A DNA stretch of 64,000 nucleotides from Bombus terrestris (Eukaryota > Arthropoda > Insecta > Hymenoptera > Apidae): assembly GCF_910591885.1 (NCBI RefSeq), contig NC_063269.1, forward strand, positions 5,208,001 through 5,272,000, written 5' to 3'. The notes beneath the pieces are model-generated. The model saw nothing but the letters and a program-made list of their open reading frames with translations. It did no database searches and was not told the origin of the DNA. Position numbers and translations under genes: made by a program. Positions within the stretch are counted from its first letter, which is position 1. Every line of letters starts with the position of its first letter. Positions 11,670 through 25,666 of this stretch are shown one piece after another.

Positions 11670-14600
11670 GTAAGAAGAAATCTCTCGTCTTTGCTCGCTT
11701 CTCTCTATGTAGAACAGTTACCGTTACAGTGTTTCGATATAAATAAGTAGTTCCCGTTTTGTACTTTTAACAAAGCGGGGATTAGTCCTGACAATAGAAA
11801 GGTCAAACGTTTCTTTCCATAACGGACTGGAAACATTTATTCTGAATTTGTTTGAAAATTCTTTGAAAGATTTATTAACGTGTCATCTAGATGTTTCTAT
11901 ATTCTAAGGAAATACTTCTGAATGATGTTTGATATAATGTTTGCAACTTTATGGTCGACTATATTGAAATAACTTAGGTAAACATCTCGTGTACGTGTTC
12001 TTATGAGAACGAGGACGGGCCACAGCCCATGTTTAATAACATTGCCTTGGTCGAACTATTATCAAACTGCTGGAAATATCTAGGTGAACCGAGAATCGTT
12101 AACGCATTTTGTATTATCAAACTTTGCTTTTCACTACCTTTACAATCATATAAATATCGCTATCGAAGAATGGCCACGGATCTGTACGCCCGAGATATCT
12201 ACATCGTGAGAATTCGCAAGAAATATTCGATGATCGACCGTTAAACTCGATTATTATCGTCCTTATTATAAGAAATTAGGTGTAACTTCGTCGACATCGT
12301 GACACGCCCTACGCTTAGGTCCGATGAATGAAATCCATTACGTTCTATCTCCGAAATAAAATATACTTTTCGATTTTACTAGACGTTCCGAAAACTATTA
12401 GCCTCTTGTACGCGTTACACGTACGCGATACCTTTTCGATCTTGATTATCCTTCTTCGTTTTAATTGCACGATACGTATGAAAAGTTTGGAAACTACGTT
12501 CGTAATTCGATCAACGTATATAATCGAGAGAGAAAATCTCACGAGCGTATTGAAAGGACGGTCGGTGATTTCCGTTTGAACGAATGACGGTAGCGAATCG
12601 CAAGCTTATGCTGTTAATTGCGGCCAATTAACGAAACACCCTTCTCTCTTTTCCGTGGTATTTTATCACCTTTCGGGTCCATTCACGAACGGTTTTGCGT
12701 CTTCTTTCGGAACGAACATTCTGAAGCAGCGGTAAACCATCGTATAGATTTGTCCGAATAGCGCAACGTCATCTCCGTTAATCGTCACGAAAAGTACGAG
12801 CGTACGTGCCTTCTCGATAAAGACAGCCACCGTTGGTGAAAATGAAGTGCGTGCCGCATGCAAAAGACATCAATCTTTGTAACAGTTTTTTGTACGCGCG
12901 CCCGCAGTTTCGAACCTTCCCGCCGCTAACGTACGCTCGGTCGGCTATCCACCTTGCGCTATCGAGATCGTCTTCGTTTCGTTTGGTAAGCTTCATTTCA
13001 CGGCGCTAAGAAGCGTTTTGAAGCAAGTTGGACGCATTGGATGGGATTGCGACGCGAGCATGGCCAGACGGAATCAGAGGCGAACGAATCGCGATATGAG
13101 ATACGAAATAGCCGGAATTTGCGATGGCGCGCGAGCTGCTTGATTATTTTCGTGGCTTTCTGTTTCTTTTTGCGGGACACTTGCCGAGGATAAGTTTTCG
13201 TGGCAAGAAGTGGCCGACAACGGGGGGTTGGCGATATTCGTCCTGCGTCCAGGCACCGAACGAACTGACGGACAAACGGACAATGAGAACGAGGAATGCC
13301 CCGCAGAGCCAGACATGAAGACGTCACTCAGAAACGGTAACGGCTACGACGGGGTCAGGTTCGACCTGACCGTTCCGTGTTGCCTCGAACCAGCTGCGTT
13401 CTCGCCGACCGAGTCGAGTGAGTCAGCGACGAGCCTGGCAGACCGTCGGACGTCGTATCAAACGAGAGACCTTTCTCAAAGTTTCTATCGAAATCTATGT
13501 CTTGGCTCGATTCAACGTTTCCAAATGCAACGATATGCTCGAGCTACCGCGATTCCCCGTTCCCTCGGTAAATTTATCGCCTTCTTTGAATTCTTGCGCT
13601 AAACTATTGCGTACCTCTTAGCATTCGAATCGCTTCGATCGACCAGGACGTCTCTTCTCTACGCGTTGAATTTCTTCGAAAATGCTTGAAAATTCCGCGT
13701 AAACTCGCACGTCGGTCGACAGACGTACCGGTCGTCGAGCGAATCAACGACGTATCGACGTATCTTTTTCAAAGTACATTGACGTTTTTAGCGAAATCGA
13801 CGACGAAACACCGATTCGATGCATCGGCGTGTCGTAATGCGGTCGTAAATTAAATCGCGCGTTGACCGGTATGTGCCGTTGGTACGTGATTTACGAGCGA
13901 TGACACGCCGAATGGGAATAGGCTGTATCAGAAATGCGCTACGGCGCAGCGTGCGTGTATTTTTCTGACGTAGCTGCGCGATCTTCGGCAAAGTATTACG
14001 AAGGATCGGTGATAACGAAACAGCTGAAATACGTGGACTGGTCCAGAGGGCCTTGAACCATCTTCCGCTCGAGTGGAAAGTTTTCTTCGATGAATAATTT
14101 AGTCCAGCCTATACTCATTGGGAGAAGTTGTTCGAAGAAACCCGATCGCTCCGACTATCGACCGCGTCTAATTCGAGAACGAGAAACACGGAATTTATTG
14201 TTTGAGACAGCTGGAGAAGAAACGTTGTTGCCGGCCCGTTGTTGGTTGAACGCATAATTTCTGCTAACCGGGCAAATGATATCGCAGAAATTATCGAGAT
14301 TAGTTTTAAGTACATCCGTTTAGGCGACTGAGCATTTTTGGGCCTAGAGAGAAACGTTTGATGGGTTTGCAAATAGATTTTGGTTGTTTGTCTCTGCGGT
14401 TTTGGCGTTGAAAGGACCGTAGACCGCTTTCCTTCGATATGTCCATAGCTACAACGGACACCCCCCGGTCCGGTTAATAATCAGTTTCATTGTCATTTTC
14501 AAAAACAGCTTTCAGCTTACTGTGGTTGTACTCCACCCCCTCAGGTTTCAAGCGAACTGTTCTCGACACGTTTTCCTTTTTGCACTATCCAGTGCCACTT

Positions 14601-16392
14601 TCTTTTCCTCTCCACCAATTAGTGGTTTCGTCGAAACTCACCAGGGTTCCAGTTATCCGGCAAAAGGTGCCAGCAGAAGCCTGCTCTGAAAGCACCTGGA
14701 CACGCATCATCGTTCATTTTCTTTCCACAGGACCGCTTCTCGCTCGTGCCAGCTAGATTTCTGTGCCGCGATATAAAACCAATGCTCTAACGAACGACGA
14801 TATTGGAGGCTGGCAGAGGTTCGTTCGAACGTTCGCGCCAGCGAAACGTAGAAAATAAAAGTTGCTCGGTCGGCTAAAAAGACGACTTTTATTGGCGCGG
14901 CACTCTGGATCAGGATGTGACTAGCACAAATCATTATTAACGACTGGCATTGTACGACCGATGTAGTCCGTTTCGTTTGAAATATCGCGATCGCTGGATC
15001 TTTATTAAGCAGCTTTCGACTAACCTGTGCCCCGCACTTTCTTCTCTCTTCCAACGAAACAACATCGTTTTCACGAATAAATAGTCGGCGCGATATCGCG
15101 ACGTCCGATCGATCGCCGAACCAATTAACGCGAATGTCTGCTGAATTTCCTGTTTGTCGTCTTGCGTTAACGTCGCGCTTCCCGACTAAAGGGCAGTCGT
15201 ACGTCGCGACGATGAATGTGTTCACCTCGCGCTTAGACGACGGTGCGACGAGCCAACGATCCCACCGAATACTCGTGGAAAGGAAAGATTGGGAACGGCG
15301 GGAAGGTTGACGCGCGGTTATGGACGCGCATCCGTAGGATGACCCGACGAATCATCGTAATAGGAATAATTCAAGAGAAAGGACGTATCGATTTGGTGAA
15401 TCGTTGTTGGTTGTATATCCTAGCGGTTCCCGGTCAGGTCGGTTTATAATAAGGCGCTATATGGAGCCGCACGCAGGTGTAAGGAGGTGTCCGGCACCTT
15501 AAGGCTTCCAGTAGGGTCGAACGGAGCGGCATATTTCATCCATTGTCGCCCCTCAACTCCGGCGGCGGCACTTTTCAACTTTTTATAGAGATTTTTATAC
15601 CGCTATATCTATACCGCTCTACGCCGTCGGAGATGCGCTCGAACGAACGAGCACGTAGGGAGATGGAGAAAGAGGTGAACAGTGAGGGCAGTAGGCGGAG
15701 GCGGTGGCGGAGAGAGGGTTTGCCACATCGCGCGGCTCTGAATATGAATATAATAATGAGAACGGGTTTCGTCGTCGTTCCGCTTCTCCGCTCTTCGTCC
15801 TTCGGTCGCTCTCCAGTTCTTCTCCTCTCACGACTAGCCGCTCCTCATCCCCTCGTCCTTTCTCATCCTCCACTTTTTCCGTTTACTTCGGCCTTATATA
15901 CATATATGCGCGCGAGATGCACCGCGCCGCGCCGTGCCGAGCCGTTCCGTGCCGCGCCGGCAGCTTCGGCAACAACAACAAAACGAGACGTGTCACTGTA
16001 CCTGTTAAATTGCCTCCTCGCACCAAACTCAACCCTCTGCTCTCCGCTACCGCGCGTTTCTCTGATGCAAGCCGATCCGTCGGCCTCTGCCACTCCTCCT
16101 GGCGTGATTATGCGCGCTTACCGGACCGTATAACTGCGCCAAACCACCGATCCACCGGCCAATAAAAACAATTCCAATTTTCATTTCGATCGCGGTAAAA
16201 TGCCCTTGTTAGGTCCTACGAATCGACCTTGGCTTCGTCCGAGTTTGCAGTTTGTCCGTCTCGCGAAACCGTTAAACGAAAATGTTAGAACAAACAGCTA
16301 ATACGACCGAGTAACTTGATACTAGATCACTCTAGTCTGGAGTCATGAATCTTGAAGGATGTTTTGCAAAAATTTGGATGTTTGAAAATATC
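11670..16392. other. Noncoding stretch, mixed composition
   Basis: No coding exon recognised on either strand. A perfect inverted pair GTTAATTG-CGGC-CAATTAAC lies at 12613-12632. A block of GCCG/GCGCC pentamers sits near 15919-15960, within a CpG-rich segment (15.5-16.1 kb) that could be a promoter but has no clear initiator. Confidence 0.5.
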
Positions 16393-16432
16393 GAGCCGGT
16401 TAGCTCAGTCCGGTAGAAGCGTCGGCCAATTA
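16393..16432 (+). other. tRNA 5'-half-like remnant (A-box type), no 3' half
   Basis: The text resembles the acceptor and D-arm part of a tRNA: GAGCCGGTTAGCTCAGTCCG then GTAGAAGCGTCGG, followed by an AATTAAG anticodon-like region. The closest form I can recall is a lysine-type tRNA 5' half. It has an extra A in the D-arm end. No GGTTCRANTCC B-box or T-arm follows at the proper distance, so it is not a functional tRNA gene. It may be a pseudogene fragment, a retroposed tRNA half, or chance. Confidence 0.45.
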
Positions 16433-19400
16433 AGTTTCGCGGTGACGATGGATGGCCGACGAAACGGAATGAAAACACGGAGCAGAAGCTGTGAAACGAA
16501 AGCCACGGTAGCAGCGGTGAAACGGGGCCGCGGTAATAGCGTTGAAACGGATCGTGCTACCGAAAACGTTCTACCGCGGCTAACTTATCGTAATCATGCT
16601 CGGCAGATTGTAAAAACCACGGGGAATCCTTTATTCCACGACTGTCCGGTGCTGCAGTGGTAGAAGGAGTCGCGGATCGCACGTAGCCGAGCGATAGTGA
16701 CGATAGAGGGGAAAGAGAGAAGCTGCGAGCTTCGGACGGAAAACGAAACGAGAAGAGCAAGATACGGCCGAGGTAGGACGAGGGTACGAAGAGAAAGAAG
16801 AGTCAAGGAATGTTGTACACAAAGGTGTTGAGGTAGATACCCGTGTGTACGCGAGAATGGAAGAGCGAAGAAAACGTCCGAAGAAAGGAAAAAGGGGGAA
16901 ACGAGAGAAGGAAAAGCAGCGAGAAAGATAAGGAGGAGGAACCTTTTGCATCGGTGGATGCGTGTATCCCGCTATCGATATATTACACGGGTAGGGTTGT
17001 GTGCGTGCAAAAGGGTGAAAAGGAGAGACATATTTTATATTTATGGGTATTTGCCGCTACTGTGCTCTCGCGCCGGCGGCTTGTGGCAGAGAGCTAACCG
17101 GCCTCTCCTGCGCTCTCCTACCCTTCGTCTCACTCCTGTTTCGACTCTTCGTCTATCTTTCTTCGTTTCTCCGTTGATCTCTGCTCGGTGGCCTCTCTCC
17201 GGTGCTTCTATAGAAGCTTCCTTGTTCGTTCTACCGGCGACCATAGCGTATACGCGCGTTTCTCTCCCTCTGACACTTTGGTCGGCAATACAGGACGCAC
17301 AACCGGCGACCAGACCATGTGTCATCTCCCATGCCATCCCATATTCCGTTCCTACCATGATATGCTCGAGGCTCGTTCCACGCTAACGTTGAATGTCCTT
17401 TATGGGTGTGCGCGTTTGTCCCACATCTATATATAGACGCGGGGTGCCATACATGGTACAGCCAACACCATAAGAACTTCGCTGCCAAACGTCTAGTCGA
17501 CTTATCGCCCTTGTCAAGTCCGAGATAACGCGTCGTGTATCTTTGCGAACCGTCATGGTTCGCGTCTTATTGCGAAGAAGAGCGTAAGCACGAGCCGAGG
17601 TAGCGACGCTTCAAGAAATTTGTTTCGCGAAACGAACTGAAGAATGGGAACAGAGGCGGTAAATCGTAATCGGCTTCAAAGTCAACGCGCGGTCGTTAGC
17701 GACGTTACTCGCACGCGTATTTCGTTTAAATGCCCCACGGACTCGAGGGACGATACGAGATGAACGCGAAACGTTCGAAGCATGACCGATTTCGACTGCT
17801 TCGAGGAGAGAAGATAGCAGCGAATTCTTACGAGGACTGTACTTTTGTCGGAATCATCGCCGGCAACGGCACCTTCGCTCTCCTTTTTATTTCGATCGCT
17901 CTTCTTCTTTCCCCGACCACCGGACTTTTACTTTTTGGCTGCGTTTGCCGAAGAATTTATGAGCGTGGTTTGTGACTCGGGCCACCGGGTGCCTCATCCC
18001 TTAATTAAGGATTGTGCCACCGATTTGCCGTCCCTTTCGCGAATATGTCTTTTCTTCGTGGCTCGGCCATGCTAATGACCTTGACCTGTGCGTGACCCGA
18101 ACACGCGGCGAAAACGTTCGGACACGGACGACCTTAATCCCTCGGTCGAAGATAAGGTGAAAGTTCTCGTACGTTATCGCGTTTCGTCCATTCTGTGACG
18201 TGGAAAAATTCTTTGATATCCCGTTTCGTGGGAACACCGTCGCTGCTACCAATTTAATTTTTCACGGATAAAAGCGAGCCTTGTCCCGGGCAAACCAACC
18301 ACGTCGAAGCATCTCGCGGAAAAATCACCCACTACTAATCCTTTGTCCAAGGGGTGAAACGTTCCGTGTCCCGGCGCGTAAAAATCTTCCTTTACGACTC
18401 GAATCGTCGAATTATAACGCGGTGCGCAACAACCTCTTTACGAGGTATCTATCGACGGAGAGAAAAGGAAAAAAAAGAAGAGGAGAGACCATGATCAAGG
18501 GAACGGAGCAGAGAGATCGCGTCGAGCACATTGCGTGAATCCTTAATGCAAAGCGACTACGGGCGACGAACCGTGAGCACCCCGTCTAATGCCTTCTAAA
18601 AGCATCCTCCGAAACCCGACGAGAGAAGAGCTGAAACGAGGTTGATGCTGAGGCAGAAGCGGAGACAGTGGCAGAGGCAGACGCGGAGGCGAAGACGAAG
18701 ACGAAGACGGAGGCGGTTCCTTGGACGAGAGGAAATACGAGGAGCATTAGCAGCGAGAAGATCGAAAGAAAAGAGCGGAGGAAAAATAGAAGCAACTCGA
18801 GGAAACGAGAGGGTCGAAAATCTGATAAGCGAGAAATAAGCAGAGACCGACAGAGAATCAAATACCGCAGTGGAAGGACAAACCAGGGTGGCACAGTGTT
18901 GTACGGTAATTTGTCGAAGCGTTTTCAAAAAAGAAGAATGGACGAGCCTTCTCCCTTGCTTCTCTCAGTTTGTCTTGCTTTGAGCCCAACGAATCAGTGG
19001 TTAACCCAACGATGCAAAACACAACGCCTAGTCCATTAGGGTGCACAGTAGCGTTCTTTTCATTCGCAGCACCGGCGCACATTGCGCCTGTCGATTTTCA
19101 ACGTGGCCATATAATTCGACGGTCACGAGAGAACAGGTTAACGTTGCCGAATGTTCGGGCTACCGGATCGATAGGACGAGCTACCTAATAAAGGAGTCAC
19201 GCGTTTATCGCTGCGCGTTTAATTAAACGACTCGCTGATTCTCCTCTGCTACGAAATAAATCAAGATTTTTACGACCTTGCGCTCGGTAAATGTAACCGC
19301 GTTAAAATATCGTACGGCATGTGACGAGCGGTAATTACGAAACGCGTTCGTTATCGTGACTTTTTTTTTTAGATTTGCCGGCATCGGTGGATTCGTTTTG

Positions 19401-22400
19401 TTCTTGCGGCTTCCTTGCGCATTGACGAACGTTTGTCGAATAGCGTGGAATATAAAACGCGAACGAAATAGTAACCATTTCGATCCACCTAGTCGCGATA
19501 AGCAGAGAAACGATGAAAAAGGAAAACGAAAAGAGAGCGGCCGAATGGAGGTGATCGCTCGTGACTGTGATCGTGATTTCGATCGCGCTTTACCTTTAGG
19601 ACATCTGTCAGTCGCGAGATGGAATTTCAAACAGTTTCCATGGCAAAATAAGCGTGCGGTCTGGTCGTTGATCTCGATACCTGTCCGATCTGGACGTTCA
19701 GTTATCAATCAAATTATCAGCGATGGCGTTTAAACGAACGCGTTGAGCCCGTGTGCGTGCTCGTTGCTCACTGTTTGACCGCGTAGAAAGGTTTGTTGTG
19801 GGTTAAATTTACGATGGAATAATTAAGGAATCGTCTTACGTATGTCTCTCGACGAGTTTCGAATCAAACCGGTTCCGTAACGATTGAAATTGGGCGTTGC
19901 TATCGTCGATAGTTACGCGAACCGAGACTTCTAAACGTGTAATATCGATGGAGAAGTTTTTGGAAACTCGGACAAAAGATATAGAAGAAACTGTAGTCGG
20001 AAGATCGCGGTAAAAGCGTCGGAAATGCGTGTTCTTCCGCGCGAAATCTACGGAACAGACCAGTGGAGATTACGGAGGTTTTTGCGGTTCCTTTAGTGGG
20101 AAAACGATGTAAACTCGAAGGGAGATCCAATCTAGAGGACTTCGCGTCCCTTGACGACCGACGCCTGCGGTGCGAGCCTTCTACTTAGCTCCCTCCTCTT
20201 GCTTTCGAAGAACACACTATCCCCTTTTCCTTGCAGATGGGACAAATGTACCTTTTTGTACTTTGCATCACTTAACGCTTCGTCGAACGTTTTCACGTCC
20301 GTTGGTTTTCCGAAAACGCGGTCACAGACGACCACAACGATGGGGCGTGTTGTAAGCACGGGCTACGACATTTCTAAACGCTTTTCAAATCATAGGATCT
20401 TTAAGAACAGACGTTTTTTTTTTTTTACCGAATGGAATACCGGTGAAATTTACTACTTGCAACTCGAACGACAGATTTTCGAACTAGTTCGATCGGAATC
20501 TCGCCGAACGGAAAGACGAACATAACGTGCTCTCGTAAGATGGATCTCGCGGTTGGTATTCCTCGGATCGATTAAGATTCCATGAATGAAAGCTCGAAGC
20601 CTGAACGAAGTACCGCGAGATCGTTGATAAGCGACGACGAGAATCGGAATGACACAGGTTTGACAATCCGAATGAGATTACATCCTTTAGGCGGATGTCT
20701 AATAGAACAAAGTTGAGTCACCTGATCGAGAGGCAACCTGTCACCTTAAGCAGGAAATATAAATTAATTTAACGCCCTTTAGGGGTAAACGTCGTAATGT
20801 GGTAGAGGGTGGGCGTCCATTCGGTTTCCATTCATCGTTTTGGCAGGACCATAAATTCTACACCCTTAGCTTCATTGTCCAGATCGACGTTATTTTATGA
20901 GAACCGGACGCATGCTTTTACCTAGCACGTATATTAATTTTTCGTGCACTTGCCTTAAGGGTACACACGCATCGTGGTATTCGACTTTCCGTTCATTTTC
21001 CACTCTACAAATATCTAAAGAGCGTTATTCTACTTCGCACCCTATGATAATTAGTCGGTGATTATCTTTCCATGGAGAAGAAGTTAAGGTCTACGTATCG
21101 AGGATAAAGAGAAAATCGATTTCAACGATAGATATTCGTAGAGAGGAGACGTTCGCGGTTCCATTTCGTGATAAAATCTCTGTATTCTATTAACGTTTTG
21201 GGATGGAGCCGGGTATTAGGTAACTTGCTACCAATAAACGAGTCGTTTGTCAGTGATTAACTACATAGAGAGATAGGAGAATCCCGAGGGGCGGTGAAAA
21301 ACCCCCCATGAAGGCTTTGCGCAGTCTGTGCGGAGCACCGTTTCCAGTCGACGTTTTCTTTCTCTTTCGTTGGTTGGCCACGATGCTCCGACGGCCGAAC
21401 GTACACGTGGCACGATATATGCTATAGAGAAAAGGGATGTTTAATCCCATTGGGAGTGCTAATCTTTGCGCGCAGGAAACCCCCCGCAAATACCCTATAA
21501 ACGGCCTTCGCGGTACAATGGCCCCCTGCCACCAACCGTGAAAATAGGCCGCAATGTCAACCCCCGATTCATCTCCCTATCGCGACTCCTCCAATCGTCG
21601 ATTCGTTGCAAATTTGTTAACGTCGTTTACGCCTTCAGAACTTTCAACCGGTGGAACATATGCTCCACGAAATCATCCGTTTTCTTTTCTAAATTGTATA
21701 CTTTCGTTCAACGAATCGTTCGGTCGTGATTCACGTAATTTTTCTGCTATGCTTATTACGTTGTATCAAGTTTGGACAAGATTAGAAAGGAAAAAATATC
21801 CGTCCCGCCGGGAACGGTCGAACGCGCATCCATGAGCTCGTTCCCGTCAGCTTTCGAGAAACGCGACGCTCCGACAGGTTGACGCGTGAGATGGAATCTG
21901 CGCCTACGAGGGATGCCTGCAGAATGTGTTCTACGTGTCGCCGGTGTCAAATGGTTAAAAGACTCGGGATACGCCTGGTCCGGGAACCCGATTGGTAGGG
22001 TGACCGTCGTGATCGTCCGCTTTACCCTCACACTTTCGACTTCCGTCGTTCTATAAAACTATCGTGAAAAATAGAGAGAAAAAAAATCCATTTCAGAGAG
22101 GGGTGGGCCGCCTCCACCAAAAATTCTCCACTAGTCTCGATCTCGTTTGTACCTGTCGCCCTCACGTTATACGCGCCACCTGGACAGGTGAATCTCGGAA
22201 TATCGTGCCCTACACGGGTATATTATATCGTATATCCGTGTGGTGTCTCTCGATCGAAACGTCGCGTCACCAACGTGTCACCGGCTGCTGTCGTCTCGCC
22301 CCTTTCTTTTCTCCATTTCGTCACTTTTTAGTCCCGTCGCTTTTCATGCATTCGTTTCGCTAGACGCGCGTCCCTGAGTAATACGATAGCAGTACAAGAA

Positions 22401-25192
22401 AGATCACTTGGGAGCGAGTAGGATACGAAAAAGGTATAGGGATTTTGCGTTATCAACATATTTGAACGTAATTACCTATGTAACGAGACCCTTGTAAAAT
22501 AAAAAGTTTTAATATTTTCATAGAACACCAATTTCTGGTAATTTAGATATCCGAAAGACGATCTGGTAAATAATGTATAACTGTATTGTACATTATCCTA
22601 TAATAACAAAACTGCCAATGGTTTTACGAGAGATAATAAAATTAGAAAATTAGAAAATTCAAAAGAATTTTGGGGAAAATTCTGTCGTGCAATAAACTTT
22701 CGAGTGACCATCAAATAGCCATAATGGCGACAACAAGCAAAGAAATTAGGCCTAAACTCAATTACCACAGGTAATTGACATCTTAATGTTACAGCGCAAC
22801 AGAATCGAAAGATTATCTTTATCTTTCTATTGATTTCCAAATAATACACAGCAATAAATTTTTCTGAAAAGGACAGACGCTGCGAGTTTCCAAACTCTAC
22901 AATTGATAATTCCAGCAGTCATGCTATATATTACTATCTTCTCCTTCTTTGCACATTATTTCTTAGAAGTGAGATTTCTACCGCTATTCATGCTTTATGA
23001 TGTTTGGGAGGTAGCTTGTTTATGGCAGTCGAAAAACATAAAGATTTAGCGTTTTCTCCTTTTGCACCTATTATATTCTAAAGGGATTAGACGAATATTC
23101 GTGCAACATTTAATTGCAGTTTCTCGGTTTTCTTCGTCGAAGCTTAACCGAGAAATAGCTTACGTAGGAAGAAAAAGCATTTGGTCAGATAAGACGGAAG
23201 TCGAATCGAATCGACCGATCAACCGCCTTTCTCCGGTGGTCGTGATTTTCGAAAAATGGTCGATCCAAATTTACCGTGAGATCGCCCAGCGGGTGTCTGA
23301 CGCGATATTCCTCGCACCTACGTAGAGGTGCGCACCTGTGCTCGCAGAGAAAGAGAGCGAACGCCCTTGTGCAGGCCCGGAAATACGAAATTCGCCTAGC
23401 TTCTGCCGATTCTACCGTCGTTACATACCCACATACCCTTCTCGTGTGTATACGTATATACAAGAGATATAGAATGGGAAAGACGAAGGGCCGGGACACG
23501 GTCGCGTTTTCAACGTTACCAATGCAACAATGGAGACTGCGATCCTCGGATCGAGACCGACACAATACGCCGCTGACGTGTTTATATAGCTGCAGAGAGC
23601 GAGAGGTTGGGAGAGGCGAGGTATACACGCGAGACCGTGTAATTTAGTTATAGATCAGTTTGTTGCAATTTGGCATTTCGTTTGTACGGGCCCTGTAAAC
23701 TGTGTTTATCCAGGCTACGATGATCGACGAGTAAACGAAGTTTGTTTAGGAACTACATCGCGCGGAGACCCCTCCGACAAGGCTTGGCCTTTTTCACTAA
23801 AACGTAAACCTTCGTAAAAAATGAAACCTTTCTTAGTTTTGGCCTATCTGTCTCTTTTTTATTTTTTAATGTGTTGCACATCGATCACGTATTTTCCCGA
23901 ATAACGGAACGTCGTTATTCCGCAGAGCCAAGTTCCGCGATTAAAGAGATATGATCCTACGGTAACTATCCGAACAATCGTTCGAGTCGATGGTTCCAAA
24001 ATCAGGCTGTGATTCTTCCAATTTGCCGAATAACCAAATTTTCGGGAAGTAAGATCGGCGCGTAATAATGGACACGGTACGTGTTAAGGGATTCTTAAGC
24101 GGATTTTTTCAAAGGCGTGATTGTTCGAAGGATCGTCAAGGAATAGCATTAACCCTTATTGGCTAAGATATATTTAATCTAGCAGCTAGCTGGTCGAACA
24201 ATATTCTGTCCTGTATTTGAAAGCAAATAAGTGTGTTGCCGGCAGTTGCGTTAAGATGTCGAAAAATCTGATGGTTTTGCCAATTACGTTTTGGTCGAAT
24301 GAAACTAGCAAAGGGGTAAAGAAGACGATACTGGAACTGTAGGAGACAAACCGTGGTGACAAACAAACGGAAGAAACGAGGACGAACGTAGCCGACGCAA
24401 GAAGAAAGACGGTGCAGCTCTTCTTGCTGACTGCGCGCAGAAGAGAACCTAGTTTAACGCAGGCTTTAACCAATTCAATTCATAGGCTCGGGTTAAGCCA
24501 GGATTTGTGGCTTAGCACTGATGGTGTTTGCTACCACCACGAGAGATTTAACTGTTTCTGCGGCAAACCGTCCTCGGACCACCGGCCAGGTAGAGGTATG
24601 TGTTACATGTATGCACGATCGAAACCATCGGTTTTCCACGGCGAATGGAACGAACTGCAACCTGTTTCCTTTGTTTAATCGTCGCTCGAGTATTAAGATT
24701 ATCTTCGTCTATAGATACTGGATAAATATTTTATTAAATCGTAGGAAAAACAAACAACGATCCTTGCGTTGTGTATTAAAATATTAGGGTAAACACTTTT
24801 ACAAGTTCTAAACGAAAGAGATAAAAGTCTCAAATACTTGAAATCCAACTATATCTCTTATTGCAACAGATGTTTGTCCAATTAGGACTACAGGGAGATA
24901 TCTGAAAGAAAGTAGGTAAAGTTCGGTAAGCATTCTAGGGCCGTGGTTCATGATCATTAACCAAAAACGTTACTTTAGGAAGGTCGTTTTTGCTCGCAGA
25001 AAGAACATAAAACATACAATACATAAACATAGTTACACTCGTTCGACGAAATTACAGCGAGCGTAAACTCTTGAAGATTTTCACGCATTCCGTTCACGAA
25101 TAATGGGAATTTACGCACAATCGTATTTTCCGTATTACTACTGTGACGGCATTCGACAATCCAAATACCACCACTCGACACTAACTAGTGTC
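16433..25192. other. Long noncoding stretch
   Basis: No convincing coding exon. An imperfect GAGGCG/GAAGAC hexamer repeat lies at about 18660-18715 and creates a spurious Lys/Arg-rich open frame. The segment 22.4-23.1 kb is AT-rich and featureless. An E-box-containing short palindrome (GCACCT...AGGTGC) lies near 23317. Short poly(T) tracts occur at about 19362 and 20415. Confidence 0.5.
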
Positions 25193-25274
25193 GGACGACG
25201 GCAGCGCAATGGTTAACGTCTTAGGTTGCGAACGTTCGGAACGCGGGTTCGAATCCCGGCGACCGGAGTTCCGA
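25193..25274 (+). other. tRNA-like Pol III element: degenerate tRNA or SINE head
   Basis: A perfect B-box, GGTTCGAATCC, lies at 25246-25256 inside a T-arm-like CGGG/CCCG stem. An A-box-like GCGCAATGGTTAACG begins about 40 bp upstream, the usual tRNA spacing. A TTTT Pol III stop follows at 25275. However, the acceptor stem does not pair and no canonical seven-base anticodon loop can be drawn (an AACGT/ACGTT stem encloses 12 nt). A tRNA-derived SINE head or tRNA pseudogene is more likely than a working tRNA. Confidence 0.5.
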
Positions 25275-25278
25275 TTTT

Positions 25279-25666
25279 CTTCCACACACCAAAAATCGGA
25301 GGAAAAATCAGCAGTACCTCGGCAGCGACATCCTCTACAGCCCCTAGTGACAATTACACCGGACGAGGCCCAACAACTATACAACTATCTCTCCACGTCC
25401 AATACAACTATAACTCATGGCCACCTCACTACGTTTATTACACAGTATTTCTTATTGTTAGTCCGAGTTTTTCGCTTACTTTGGAAGACTCTGATTATAA
25501 TTGCGCAACGGAATATCGTGCTCACCCTCGGATTTTTATATGCTTTTATTCGATTCAGCAATACTAGACCCGGTGAATTTCCCTTTTTGTAACAGGTGAT
25601 CATTAACGAACACTCTGGTTGCGAAAGTTCGACACAAGAACGAAACAGGGATCGCGTTTGACTAGA
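25279..25666. other. Sequence downstream of the tRNA-like head, no gene recognised
   Basis: About 390 bp with a forward open frame through much of it but no recognised domain. If the tRNA-like part is a SINE head, this could include its body; a T5 run near 25585 would then be a second possible terminator. I see no poly(A) or clear target-site duplication. Confidence 0.35.

Noticed and set aside
18660..19039. Lys/Arg/Glu-rich forward frame resembling a charged nuclear protein
   Set aside because: It arises from an imperfect GAGGCG/GAAGAC hexamer repeat and shifts frame among equally open alternatives.
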